NCBI GenBank assembly: GCA_022567135.1
Contig: JADFHP010000005.1
Location: 1-44,005 of the forward strand
DNA from: Chloroflexota bacterium
GTDB lineage: Bacteria > Chloroflexota > Dehalococcoidia > Lucifugimonadales > Lucifugimonadaceae
DNA length: 44,005 bases
Reading direction: 5' to 3'
Each line of letters opens with the position of its first letter. Positions within the stretch are counted from its first letter, which is position 1. Made by a program: the position numbers and the translations under genes. The notes beneath the pieces were generated by a model. The model searched no databases. It saw only the letters and a list, made by a program, of their open reading frames with translations, and was not told the DNA's origin. Shown here in pieces: positions 14,906 to 22,844 of this stretch.

Positions 14906-14936
14906 TCAACGATTGTCCTCTCGACCGTCTCATTAA

Positions 14937-15041
14937 CTCTCCCTCTTCCGGTAGGAGCGCCGTCCTGAGCGTAACGAAGGGTGAGGGAGAAACCCACTCA
15001 CACGCCCACGCCTGAAAACGTGTTCTGAGATAGTTACTAAT
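14937..15041 (+). repeat. Dispersed intergenic repeat, copy B
   Basis: This is the second copy of the family seen at 797 and 42882. It has TCTTCCGGTAGGAGCGCCG, GTCCTGAGCGTAACGAAGG, GTGAGGGAGAAACCCACTC and the end block GTTCTGAGATAGTTACTAAT. It lies between two minus-strand genes, after the D-aminoacylase stop at 15092 and before the amidohydrolase start at 14905. On the minus strand TCTCCCTC can pair with GAGGGAGA. Confidence 0.75.
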
Positions 15042-15091
15042 GCAGTAAAGCCTAACTCCGCGCGCGAATGCCCGTTGATCGCCTGACTAAC

Positions 15092-16684
15092 TCACGCGTC
15101 CCGGCTTCGCAAAACACGGCCCGGAGTCGCGCCCGTCGGCTGGCCATCCCTCACGGCGAATGCTCCGTTCACGAGCACATGGCTCACGCCCGTCGCATAC
15201 TGGTGAGGATCGGCCTCCGTGGCGTTGTCCTGAACCGTATCGGGGTCGAAGATGGCGATGTCGGCGGCGTACCCCGCTGCGATGCGGCCCCGCCTGCTCA
15301 GCTGCAAGCGCTCGGCCGGCATACCCGTCATCCGATGGATGCCCTCGGCAAGCCCCATGACATTCCGCTCCCTGACCGTGCGCGCCAGATACCGCGCGCT
15401 GGCGCCGTAGTTGCGCGGATGCGGCACGCCCGACGAAAGCGGCCCCGTGGTCCGCAACGAACTACCGTCTGAACCCATCGATACATAGGGCGCGCGCGTG
15501 ATCAGGTCCACGTCTTCATCGCTCATCGAGTGGAGCACCACCGACGCCTCACCTCGCTCGTAAAGTTTCAGGGCGGCCTCGCGCGGATCAACGCCCATGC
15601 CGTCCGCGATCTCCCCAAGCGTCTTCCCCTCGAGCGAACTATCGGGGGCGTAGTTTGCCACGACGACACCCTCGGGGCCCTGGTACCGGATCAGTCCGAT
15701 CTCGATGCCGTCTCGCATACGGGCGCGCAGGTCGTCGTCCTGCATGCGGCCAAGCGTCGCCTGCCTGCCGCCCGCCTGCGACCAGCGCGGAAACAACACC
15801 CCGCTCAATCCAGCGCTGGATATCGTGTACGGATACTGGTCGCCCGCTACGTCGAGCCCCTCGCGGCGGGCATCCTCGATCAGGTCCAGCACCTGCCCGG
15901 CGCGGCCCCAGACGTACGTGCCGTTGCACTTGATGTGGGAGATCTGGACGCGCACGCCCGTGCGGCGGCCGATCTCGATGGCCTCCGTGATGGCGACCAT
16001 CAGCCCGCAGCCGTCGTTCGACTCCGAGCGGGGATGGGTCGAGTAGAGCACCCCGCGTTCCGCAGCCTCGGTGGCAAGCTCCACCACCTCGTCCGTCAGG
16101 GAGTAGCTGCCCGGCGCGAAGTAGAGACCGGTTGAGAATCCAAGGGCGCCCGCGTCGATGGCTTCGGCAACCATCCGGCGCATGGCGAGCAACTCCTCGA
16201 CAGATGGCGCCCGGGCATCCATCCCGACGATGGCGCTGCGCACCGTGCCGTGGCCCACCTGCGCGGCGAGGTTCAGCGTCGAGCCAGACTCCGTTAGCGC
16301 GTCCAGCCACGCGCCAAAGTCATCCCAGGCCAACTCCTTATCGGCATCAAATTTAGTAGTCCGGTCGCGCCACTCTTCCCGGTTTCTATCGTTGATCGGC
16401 GAGCAGTAGCTCATGCCGCAGTTGCCCATCAACTCAAGTGTCACGCCCTGCCGGACCTTGGAGTCGGCAAGAGGGTCCACCAGGAATGAGTTATCGGAAT
16501 GCGTGTGGAGGTCTATGAAACCCGGCGATACCGCGTGCCCGCCGGCATCCAACACCTCGCCATCCGCGGCACCAAGATCGCCCACCGCGGTGATGGCGTC
16601 GCCGTTGATCCCAACGTCGACCGGGATGCCGCTCGCGCCGGTGCCGTCGTACACGACCCCGTTTCTGATGATCAGATCAAACAC
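15092..16684 (-). CDS. N-acyl-D-amino-acid deacylase family protein (paralogue 1)
   Basis: This 530-residue D-aminoacylase-like member of the amidohydrolase superfamily would remove acyl groups from N-acyl-D-amino acids. Metal ligands include His60 and His62 (DLHTHSD) and the Cys of GNCGMS, the typical metal-bridging Cys of D-aminoacylases. Further ligands are the His of STHPRSE and of QISHIKC, and the Asp of SMGSDGSSL. The start is GTG 16684 with GGAGGAG about 9 nt upstream. That site overlaps the stop of paralogue 2, with only 6 bp between the genes. It closely resembles paralogue 2 over its length, so a tandem duplication is evident. Confidence 0.9.
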   Translation of the reverse strand: MFDLIIRNGVVYDGTGASGIPVDVGINGDAITAVGDLGAADGEVLDAGGHAVSPGFIDLHTHSDNSFLVDPLADSKVRQGVTLELMGNCGMSYCSPINDRNREEWRDRTTKFDADKELAWDDFGAWLDALTESGSTLNLAAQVGHGTVRSAIVGMDARAPSVEELLAMRRMVAEAIDAGALGFSTGLYFAPGSYSLTDEVVELATEAAERGVLYSTHPRSESNDGCGLMVAITEAIEIGRRTGVRVQISHIKCNGTYVWGRAGQVLDLIEDARREGLDVAGDQYPYTISSAGLSGVLFPRWSQAGGRQATLGRMQDDDLRARMRDGIEIGLIRYQGPEGVVVANYAPDSSLEGKTLGEIADGMGVDPREAALKLYERGEASVVLHSMSDEDVDLITRAPYVSMGSDGSSLRTTGPLSSGVPHPRNYGASARYLARTVRERNVMGLAEGIHRMTGMPAERLQLSRRGRIAAGYAADIAIFDPDTVQDNATEADPHQYATGVSHVLVNGAFAVRDGQPTGATPGRVLRSRDA

Positions 16685-16690
16685 GCTGCT

Positions 16691-18283
16691 CTACTCCTCC
16701 CTGCTCCGCAGTACCCGGCCGGCGGTTGCCCCCGTTGGCTGGCCGCCGGCAATAGCGCGAACGCCGTTCACCCAGACCTCATCTATGCCCACAGCGTACT
16801 GGTGGGGATTATCGAACGTAGCTTTATCGACCACTACATCAGGGTCGAACAACACGATGTCCGCGGCATAGCCGGGCGAGATCCGGCCGCGCTTGGTGAG
16901 CCCCAGCCGCTCCGCCGGAAGACCCGTCATGCGGTAGACGGCTGACTCCAGGCTGACTGACCCCTTCTTGTTCACGTACTCGGAGAAAAACCTGGCGTTA
17001 GTGCCGTAGCTCCGCGGATGCGGAACACCTGCCGACAACGGCCCCTCGGTCCGCAGCGAGTTGCCGTCCGAGGCCACCGAGATGAACGGTGCGGCTGCGA
17101 TGGTGTCCACGTCGTCCTGCCTGAGCGACGCGAGCACGACCTGCCCGGTCCCGCGCTCGTAAATCTGCAACGCGGCTTCCGCCGGCTCAACGCCCAGCTC
17201 ATCAGCGATCTGGCCCAGGTCCATCCCCTCGTAACGCGGCTCGGGAGCGTACGACGAAAAGGTAAACGCCTCCGGCCCCTTGTAAAGCCCGATGTTGTAA
17301 TCGATGCCTGCCCGGACCTGCGCCCGCGTATCGCTATCGGAGATCCGCTCCAGTACCGCTTCACGTCCACCCTCCTGCACCCATTTCGGGAACAGCGCGC
17401 CGGTCATCGCGGTCGACGAGCGGGGATATGGATACTGGTCGCCCGCGACGTCGAGCCCCTCGCGGCGGGCCTTTTCGATCAGCTCAAGCAGATCGTTCGC
17501 ACGACCCCAGACGGGAGATCCTTTGCACTTCACATGCGATAGCTCGACCCGCACTCCGGTCCTGCGGCCGATCTCGAGCGCCTCTTCGTACGCCGTCATC
17601 ATGCCGGGCCCGTCTGCGCCCTCTGAGCGGAGGTGAGACGAGTAGAGCGCCCCGTGATCCGCAGCCACCTGCGCCAGCGCCATCACCTCGTCAGTCAACG
17701 AGTAGCTCCCCGGCGTATAGAACAGGCCGGTCGAAAACCCCAGCGCGCCATCATCAAGGCTCTCCGCTACCAGCCGTTCCATCGCGGCAAGCTCATCGCC
17801 AGACGGGGCCCTCGCATCCATGCCAAGCACGTTCTGGCGCACCGTTCCATGCCCCACCTGCGCCGCAAGGTTCACCGTCGAACCGATGCCCTCCAGTGCG
17901 TCCAGATACCCGCCCATGCCGGTCCAGTCGACGGCGATATCGACCTCATATCGCTCCAACCAGTCGTCCAGATACTCCCGGGCCATTCCGCCAAGAGGCG
18001 CGCAAAAACTCATGCCGCAGTTGCCCATCAACTCAAGCGTCACACCCTGCCGGACCTTGGAGTCGGCCACCGGGTCCAGCAGGAATGAACCGTCGGAATG
18101 CGTGTGGAGGTCGATAAAGCCGGGTGTCACGGTCTTGCCCGCGGCGTCCACGACCTCCTCCGCATCGCCGTCCACACGGCCTATGACGGCAATACGCCCC
18201 GCATGCACCGCAATGTCAGTCGAATAGCCCGGCGCGCCGGTGCCATCGACGAGATTGGCGTTCCTGATAACTAAATCGAACAT
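16691..18283 (-). CDS. N-acyl-D-amino-acid deacylase family protein (paralogue 2)
   Basis: This is the first gene of the minus-strand pair, 530 residues from ATG 18283, exactly the length of paralogue 1. ATG 18298 would add five residues, but the GGGAG sits just before 18283. It has the same ligand pattern: DLHTHSD, GNCGMS, SSHLRSE, ELSHVKC and ASDGNSL. The shared stretch DSKVRQGVTLELMGNCGMS is nearly identical in both. Differences in substrate-facing segments suggest different acyl or amino acid preference. It is divergent from the FAH-family gene at 18467 across a region with an inverted repeat. Confidence 0.9.
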   Translation of the reverse strand: MFDLVIRNANLVDGTGAPGYSTDIAVHAGRIAVIGRVDGDAEEVVDAAGKTVTPGFIDLHTHSDGSFLLDPVADSKVRQGVTLELMGNCGMSFCAPLGGMAREYLDDWLERYEVDIAVDWTGMGGYLDALEGIGSTVNLAAQVGHGTVRQNVLGMDARAPSGDELAAMERLVAESLDDGALGFSTGLFYTPGSYSLTDEVMALAQVAADHGALYSSHLRSEGADGPGMMTAYEEALEIGRRTGVRVELSHVKCKGSPVWGRANDLLELIEKARREGLDVAGDQYPYPRSSTAMTGALFPKWVQEGGREAVLERISDSDTRAQVRAGIDYNIGLYKGPEAFTFSSYAPEPRYEGMDLGQIADELGVEPAEAALQIYERGTGQVVLASLRQDDVDTIAAAPFISVASDGNSLRTEGPLSAGVPHPRSYGTNARFFSEYVNKKGSVSLESAVYRMTGLPAERLGLTKRGRISPGYAADIVLFDPDVVVDKATFDNPHQYAVGIDEVWVNGVRAIAGGQPTGATAGRVLRSREE

Positions 18284-18321
18284 CTCGCTCCCTGTCATCG
18301 ATTCGAGGGATGGGCCGCCCA

Positions 18322-18356
18322 GTCTAAACGGGATGCCAGTTTAGACGGGATGGCAG
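18322..18356. promoter_or_regulatory. Operator-like inverted and direct repeat between divergent genes
   Basis: GTCTAAAC (18322-18329) and GTTTAGAC (18339-18346) are perfect 8-bp arms with a 9-bp spacer, about 17 bp centre to centre. A direct repeat (TAAACGGGATGCCAG / TAGACGGGATGGCAG) overlaps it. It lies 39 bp upstream of the D-aminoacylase start and 121 bp upstream of the FAH-family start. It could bind a dimeric regulator controlling both. Confidence 0.5.
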
Positions 18357-18466
18357 CGGGGAAGCCGGTACCTTACACTTGCGCCTCGCACTCAGATACA
18401 AGAAATTTACGACCGCCATCCCACGTGGCAGCGCCAGATGCAGAAGAGAGACGGGGGAGAGAAACG

Positions 18467-19213
18467 ATGAAATTTGTACGGTTCGAGGCAGGCGGCGCCA
18501 CCGCGTACGGAATCGTCGAAGGCGATACGGTCAAAGAGATCTCCGGCCCCGGCTATGAAAGCTACAGCGAGACTGGCAAGACGCACAGCCTGGAAAGCGT
18601 GAAGCTGCTCGCGCCGGTTTTGCCAAAGAAGATGCTGGCGATGGCGCTGAACTACGGCTCCCACCTCCACGATGCCCCTGCTCCCGAGCGGCCGGAGCCG
18701 TTTTTCAAGATCCACACCTCACTCGCCGGCCCCGGCGACGTAATCAGGATCCCAACCGACTCCGAGAAGGTGGACGCCGAATCGGAACTCGTTGTCGTGA
18801 TCGGCAAGACCGCGACCGGCGTCTCCGTAGCCGACGCCATGGACCACGTCTTCGGCTATACATGCGGTAACGACGTAAGCGCCAGGGACTGGCAGGCAGG
18901 CGACACAAGCTGGTGGCGCGCCAAGTCGTCTGACACCTTCTCACCGATAGGGCCGTGGGTCGTCACGGACATCGATCCCTCCAATCTCGATATCGAGGGT
19001 CGGATCAACGGCAAGGCATCCCAGAACTGCAACACCTCAGAAATGATCCACGACATACCTCACACAATTGCCTTCATCAGCAACTATGTGACCCTGGAGC
19101 CGGGCGATTGCATCTTCACCGGAACGTCCGGCACGGCCGGTCAGATACGTGCCGGAGACACCGTAGAAGTAGAGATTTCGGGTGTTGGGACGCTCATCAA
19201 CACCTGCGCATAG
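18467..19213 (+). CDS. Fumarylacetoacetate hydrolase family protein
   Basis: This 248-residue member of the FAH superfamily acts in hydrolysis, decarboxylation or isomerisation of oxo-acids in aromatic or sugar acid breakdown. The catalytic fold is seen in LNYGSHLHD, EPFFKIHTSLAGPGD and DAESELVVVIG, with metal ligands Glu105, Glu107 and Asp136 (GNDVSARDW). The ending DTVEVEISGVGTLIN is typical. ATG 18467 is chosen because GGGGGAG lies 7-8 nt upstream and the family begins at KFVRFE; an upstream frame extension has no protein-like features. The exact substrate is unknown. Confidence 0.9.
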   Translation: MKFVRFEAGGATAYGIVEGDTVKEISGPGYESYSETGKTHSLESVKLLAPVLPKKMLAMALNYGSHLHDAPAPERPEPFFKIHTSLAGPGDVIRIPTDSEKVDAESELVVVIGKTATGVSVADAMDHVFGYTCGNDVSARDWQAGDTSWWRAKSSDTFSPIGPWVVTDIDPSNLDIEGRINGKASQNCNTSEMIHDIPHTIAFISNYVTLEPGDCIFTGTSGTAGQIRAGDTVEVEISGVGTLINTCA

Positions 19214-19234
19214 CCGGATTTTTTGAAACCTAGA

Positions 19235-19263
19235 GAGGCCCGCAATCTAAACGGGCCTCATTT
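19235..19263 (+). terminator. Intrinsic terminator after the FAH-family gene
   Basis: GAGGCCCG (19235-19242) pairs perfectly with CGGGCCTC (19252-19259), followed by ATTTC. It sits 21 bp after the stop at 19213 and faces the convergent response regulator gene. Confidence 0.75.
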
Positions 19264-19290
19264 CGCTTATCGGGGCGCCGGGACCGTCAC

Positions 19291-19707
19291 CTAATCGCCG
19301 CTCAGGAAATCTCCAGTCATCACGTCGGCGATTATTCCCTGCAGATCCGAATACTGGAACGGCTTCTCCAGCAATCCATCGATCACCCCCGCGGACAGTC
19401 CCGTCTGCAACTCATGGAGGCGTGATCCGGTGGACATGACGATGATGTGGCCCGGCTTCTGAATATTGCCCTCCCCGGCAGCGATCGCATCGAGGATCTT
19501 TTCACCGGTCACGATAGGTAGGTGCAGATCGAGGAACAGAAGATCGAATTTCGTGTCCGTGAGAGCGTCCATCGCCTCCTGGCCGTCCACCACGACTGAG
19601 ATATTCACCTCCGCCAGCTCTCTGAGCATCAGGCTGAGCGCGAGCGGGATGTCAAGCTCGTCGTCAACGATGAGGATATCCAGCACCGGCTGTTTTGCCA
19701 TGGACAT
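19291..19707 (-). CDS. Stand-alone response regulator receiver protein
   Basis: This 138-residue protein consists of one receiver domain. Acidic pocket residues Asp15 and Asp16 (IVDDELD), phospho-acceptor Asp60 (LLFLDLHLP), Ser92/Thr93 switch region (IVMSTGS) and Lys115 (LEKPFQY) are all present, so it should be phosphorylatable. No output domain is attached. ATG 19707 gives the full length. ATG 19701 is two codons later and better spaced from GGAGG (8 nt). It is divergent from the histidine kinase at 20177 and probably signals in the same pathway. Confidence 0.9.
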   Translation of the reverse strand: MSMAKQPVLDILIVDDELDIPLALSLMLRELAEVNISVVVDGQEAMDALTDTKFDLLFLDLHLPIVTGEKILDAIAAGEGNIQKPGHIIVMSTGSRLHELQTGLSAGVIDGLLEKPFQYSDLQGIIADVMTGDFLSGD

Positions 19708-20001
19708 CGCCTCCGTATCCGGACAGAAATCTCGCGTTCGGCTCCCTCCGCAGCTCGAGCCGCGATTAGCACCTCTTACTGATCCACGTGGACGACAGCC
19801 GCCCCAGCGCTGCAGGCCTCACGACGCCGGGTCGTTGAGCACCCGCGTGCCAGAGACCCGACGGCGTTGGTAACAAGCATCTTATGGGATTTTCGCTGGA
19901 CACATCGTCGACATGTTCACTGCTCCGAATCGGATGGCGCCAGAAAAAGAGAACAAGAGGACTGAGGCCGCACCGAGCCTGCCGACGATGCGTCTTGTCT
20001 G

Positions 20002-20091
20002 CTCCAGAAACCCGAATGGCCGGATCACGACTCCGACCTGGGTGACACGGGCCCGCTGCGCGCCAGAAAACCCCGTATGAGGTTTCTGGAG
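20002..20091. repeat. 90-bp element with 11-bp perfect inverted ends
   Basis: CTCCAGAAACC (20002-20012) is the exact reverse complement of GGTTTCTGGAG (20081-20091). A second left arm, CCAGAAAACC (20063-20072), can also pair with GGTTTCTGG with one bulged A. As RNA, the right arm could fold with either partner. As DNA, it resembles a small non-coding repeat. No duplicate elsewhere in the window. Confidence 0.5.
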
Positions 20092-20112
20092 TAGCTGGCT
20101 CCACGGCTCTTT

Positions 20113-20142
20113 TTGACACCTTAGGCTCACTCTCGTTATCCG
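20113..20142 (+). promoter_or_regulatory. Possible promoter of the histidine kinase gene
   Basis: A perfect -35 TTGACA (20113-20118) is followed after 18 bp by TATCCG (20137-20142), a weak -10. Transcription would start near 20149, 28 nt before the ATG. The inverted-repeat element lies just upstream, so it could be an operator. Confidence 0.35.
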
Positions 20143-20176
20143 TTCAATCCCCGTTCCGACCACAGAGGCACGTGTT

Positions 20177-22246
20177 ATGCGGGTAACTTCCCCGTTCATC
20201 ATGGGTGTAATGCCCCCGGGCAGGAACATCCTCACCCAGGCCGCCAATCACGATGCAATGCGAAGCGTGGTCTTGAAAGTACACTTCAAAAACCGCAGAT
20301 CCTGGAAATCGCCGAAGCTCTTGAAGGGCAATGGCGAGAAGTCCGGTCGCCCTGGATGGCTTCGCAAACGGTCATTCATCTTCATCGCGGCCACCGCAGC
20401 GATCGTGGCCTGTTCCCCCGAAACATCAGAGATCGCGTCAGGCATCGATAGCGCTGACATCCTGGGGGCCTCCGGCATAGACGCGGCGAACGTTCGCCAG
20501 TTCATCAAGAGCGATGTCGTCCTTCCTGTCGGGCTTGCCGTCGGACTCGCCGGAATTGCCGTCGGACTTGCCATTGTCCTCGCCGTGCGCCGATTCAAGC
20601 TGACCGCACTGTTCCTGATCATCAGCGCCCTGACGTTCGCGGGTGTCGCCACCGCGATCAACTTCTCATCCCAGCGGTCGGAAGAGGCGAACGTTATCTT
20701 GATGACCACGGAGCAGTCTGAAAAAGACGCCAGGTTGATCGCCGATATCGTCATGAAGCTTCTGGCTGCCGAAGGCCAGACGGACAGCGCGTCGCCAGAT
20801 ACCGGGGACGGCGGTGGCGCGGGAGCCCAGTTGAGCATCGCCGACTTCCTGGCCTCGTCCAACATCGTTCGCCTGAGCCTCTATGAACTCGACGGTACCA
20901 ATGGTTGGAGCTCTACTCCCGACAAACAGTCGATCGAATACGGTCAGGCCGCGGTCTTCAATGATGCCGTTTCCGGAACCATATCTTCCGATCTATCCAA
21001 AAATAGGCTCGTCCTCGATTCCAGTGGAATCGGATACAACGCCGACATCGTGGAGACATTCATCCCGTTCATGCATTCTGACCAGGGGGTACCCGTCAGC
21101 ATTCTCGGCGTCACAAGGGACGTGACGAATGCTCTGAACTCCCGCGTTGTGGAAACCAGAAGCGCGATTTTCCGAACGATGATGATCAGCCTTGGCGTAG
21201 CCTTCGCCATCTTGCTGGGAACGATACTCAGCGCCGACCGCCACATCTGGAAACAGCGTGTACGGGCGGTTCAGTATGAGCGCGAGATCGCGTCACAAGA
21301 ACTGGCCGCGACGAAGCTGGACGTGGAGAACCTGGCTCTGCAGGAAACCAAAGAGGAACGAGCCAAATTCCTCGCTACGGTGTCCCACGAGCTGAGGACT
21401 CCCCTCACCAGCATCATGGGCTTCACCGATGTTCTCGCACGCCACCAGGATGGGCCGGACAGGGAAACCAATCTGAAGCAGCTAGAGATCGTCAAGAGGA
21501 ACGGCCTGCACTTGCTGAGCCTGATAAACGACCTGCTCGACTCCGGCGAACTGCAGACCGGCGACGTCGCTCTTAAGCCTGAGCAGTTCACGATCAACGA
21601 ATCGCTTCAAGCGATGGTGGAGACGATGAGTCCGCTCATCGACTCGAAGGGCCAGAAGCTTGAGTTCGCGGTGAGCATGGACAACGCACTCGTCAAGCTT
21701 GATCGCCGGAGAATCGGCCAGGTCCTCATGAACCTCGTCGGAAACGCGTCGAAGTACTCGCCCGATGGCACGCTAATCAGAGTGGAGGCCAGCGGGCGCG
21801 GGCACGACATGCAACTGATCATCGAAGACAATGGCATCGGCATTTCCGAAGAGGACCAACGGCGGCTTTTCACGAAATTCTTCCGGGTTGACAACGAAGC
21901 GACCCGAAGAGTCGGTGGAACCGGTCTCGGACTGGCGATCACGAAAGAGATCGTGGAAGCTCATGGCGGCACGATCTCACTCTGGAGTGAACTCGGCGTC
22001 GGTACCCGCATGACGATCAACATACCTGGCTGCGTCGTGGACGATGAGCAGACACGGGACCTCCCCGAGGGGAACTGGGACGAGAGCCGGCCGGAAATCG
22101 AACACATTCAGGCCGCCCACAGAGTTATATGGGGGTCTGCTCCTCGCCACGGCGGCTTCGCGTTGGAGCCAGCGATCGGAAAGCTTGCCGCGGTGCCGCC
22201 GACTCCGCGCAGACCGGTCGATCACACGATGCCTGTCGAAATTTAG
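20177..22246 (+). CDS. Membrane sensor histidine kinase
   Basis: This 689-residue kinase has an N-terminal hydrophobic segment ending in IVACS (about residues 66-80) that resembles a lipobox, then two adjacent helices (about 113-160). An outer sensing region (about 165-320) and a further helix (MMISLGVAFAILLGTILSA) come next. A coiled region leads to the HisKA dimerisation domain with His404 in TVSHELRTPLTSIMGF. The HATPase domain has LMNLVGNASKYS (N box), IEDNGIGIS (G1) and GGTGLGLAI (G2). About 70 residues of unrecognised tail follow. ATG 20177 has GAGG 8 nt upstream. A receiver protein follows at 22439 and another is divergent, so both are candidate partners. Confidence 0.92.
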   Translation: MRVTSPFIMGVMPPGRNILTQAANHDAMRSVVLKVHFKNRRSWKSPKLLKGNGEKSGRPGWLRKRSFIFIAATAAIVACSPETSEIASGIDSADILGASGIDAANVRQFIKSDVVLPVGLAVGLAGIAVGLAIVLAVRRFKLTALFLIISALTFAGVATAINFSSQRSEEANVILMTTEQSEKDARLIADIVMKLLAAEGQTDSASPDTGDGGGAGAQLSIADFLASSNIVRLSLYELDGTNGWSSTPDKQSIEYGQAAVFNDAVSGTISSDLSKNRLVLDSSGIGYNADIVETFIPFMHSDQGVPVSILGVTRDVTNALNSRVVETRSAIFRTMMISLGVAFAILLGTILSADRHIWKQRVRAVQYEREIASQELAATKLDVENLALQETKEERAKFLATVSHELRTPLTSIMGFTDVLARHQDGPDRETNLKQLEIVKRNGLHLLSLINDLLDSGELQTGDVALKPEQFTINESLQAMVETMSPLIDSKGQKLEFAVSMDNALVKLDRRRIGQVLMNLVGNASKYSPDGTLIRVEASGRGHDMQLIIEDNGIGISEEDQRRLFTKFFRVDNEATRRVGGTGLGLAITKEIVEAHGGTISLWSELGVGTRMTINIPGCVVDDEQTRDLPEGNWDESRPEIEHIQAAHRVIWGSAPRHGGFALEPAIGKLAAVPPTPRRPVDHTMPVEI

Positions 22247-22438
22247 GCCACGAGATTCAGGCGACAGGGCAGCACCAGCCCGGCCGTCAGGCCGCAGAGT
22301 GCGGTTGCCGCCATCGGCCCAGAGCACACGTTCACACACACTCGCCGGCCATGCAGATTGGCCTGAATCGATCGGTAGACATCATGGCAATGGGCCAGCA
22401 TCGCAAATACCATTTCTTCAACGCTCAGGGGGCTGGAC

Positions 22439-22807
22439 ATGTCTCTGATTCTTGTGGTCGATGACGAAGAGGACCTGAGGCTGCTCCTCTGTACTCTGCT
22501 GGAAGAAGCAGGGTACGAGACGATTTCGGCCGCTGATGGCCCGGATGCGATCGCCTCGGCCCAGCAGCACCGGCCCGATCTGATAACGCTCGATATAGCC
22601 ATGCCCACGATGGACGGCTATCAGACATTTGAGGTGCTCAAAGCCGATGAAGCCACCGAGTCGATTCCGGTGATCATGATCACCGCCCACGGGATGAACC
22701 ACGATCGGGCACGGGCGATGAGCCTGGGCGCCAGAGACTTCATCACCAAGCCGTACGAGCCTGACGAGGTAGCCCTTCGAGTAGGCTGGGCACTCGAAAA
22801 CGACTGA
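22439..22807 (+). CDS. Stand-alone response regulator receiver protein
   Basis: This 122-residue receiver domain has Asp8/Asp9 (VVDDEED), phospho-acceptor Asp52 (ITLDIAMPTMDG), the Thr of MITAHG and Lys104 (FITKPYEPDE), all key residues. No DNA-binding or enzymatic output domain is present, so it may act as a shuttle or through protein contact, like CheY. ATG 22439 has a GGGGG 6 nt upstream. It lies 192 bp after the histidine kinase on the same strand, which suggests a shared pathway. Confidence 0.92.
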   Translation: MSLILVVDDEEDLRLLLCTLLEEAGYETISAADGPDAIASAQQHRPDLITLDIAMPTMDGYQTFEVLKADEATESIPVIMITAHGMNHDRARAMSLGARDFITKPYEPDEVALRVGWALEND

Positions 22808-22844
22808 GGTCGGAGAGCGGCCAGAGCCCAAGAACTTAGAACAT

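Larger units (their letters stand above)
19708..20176. other. 469-bp divergent region between receiver gene and histidine kinase
   Basis: Open frames across this region do not look like proteins. It holds a long-range inverted repeat (20002-20091) and a possible promoter (20113-20142) for the kinase. A short stretch resembling CCAGAAACCCGAATGG occurs near the repeat. I see no second gene here. Confidence 0.5.

Noticed and set aside
19766-20119. Minus-strand ORF of 117 residues upstream of the receiver gene
   Set aside because: Composition is that of a translated non-coding repeat region, and it spans the inverted-repeat element; no conserved motif.
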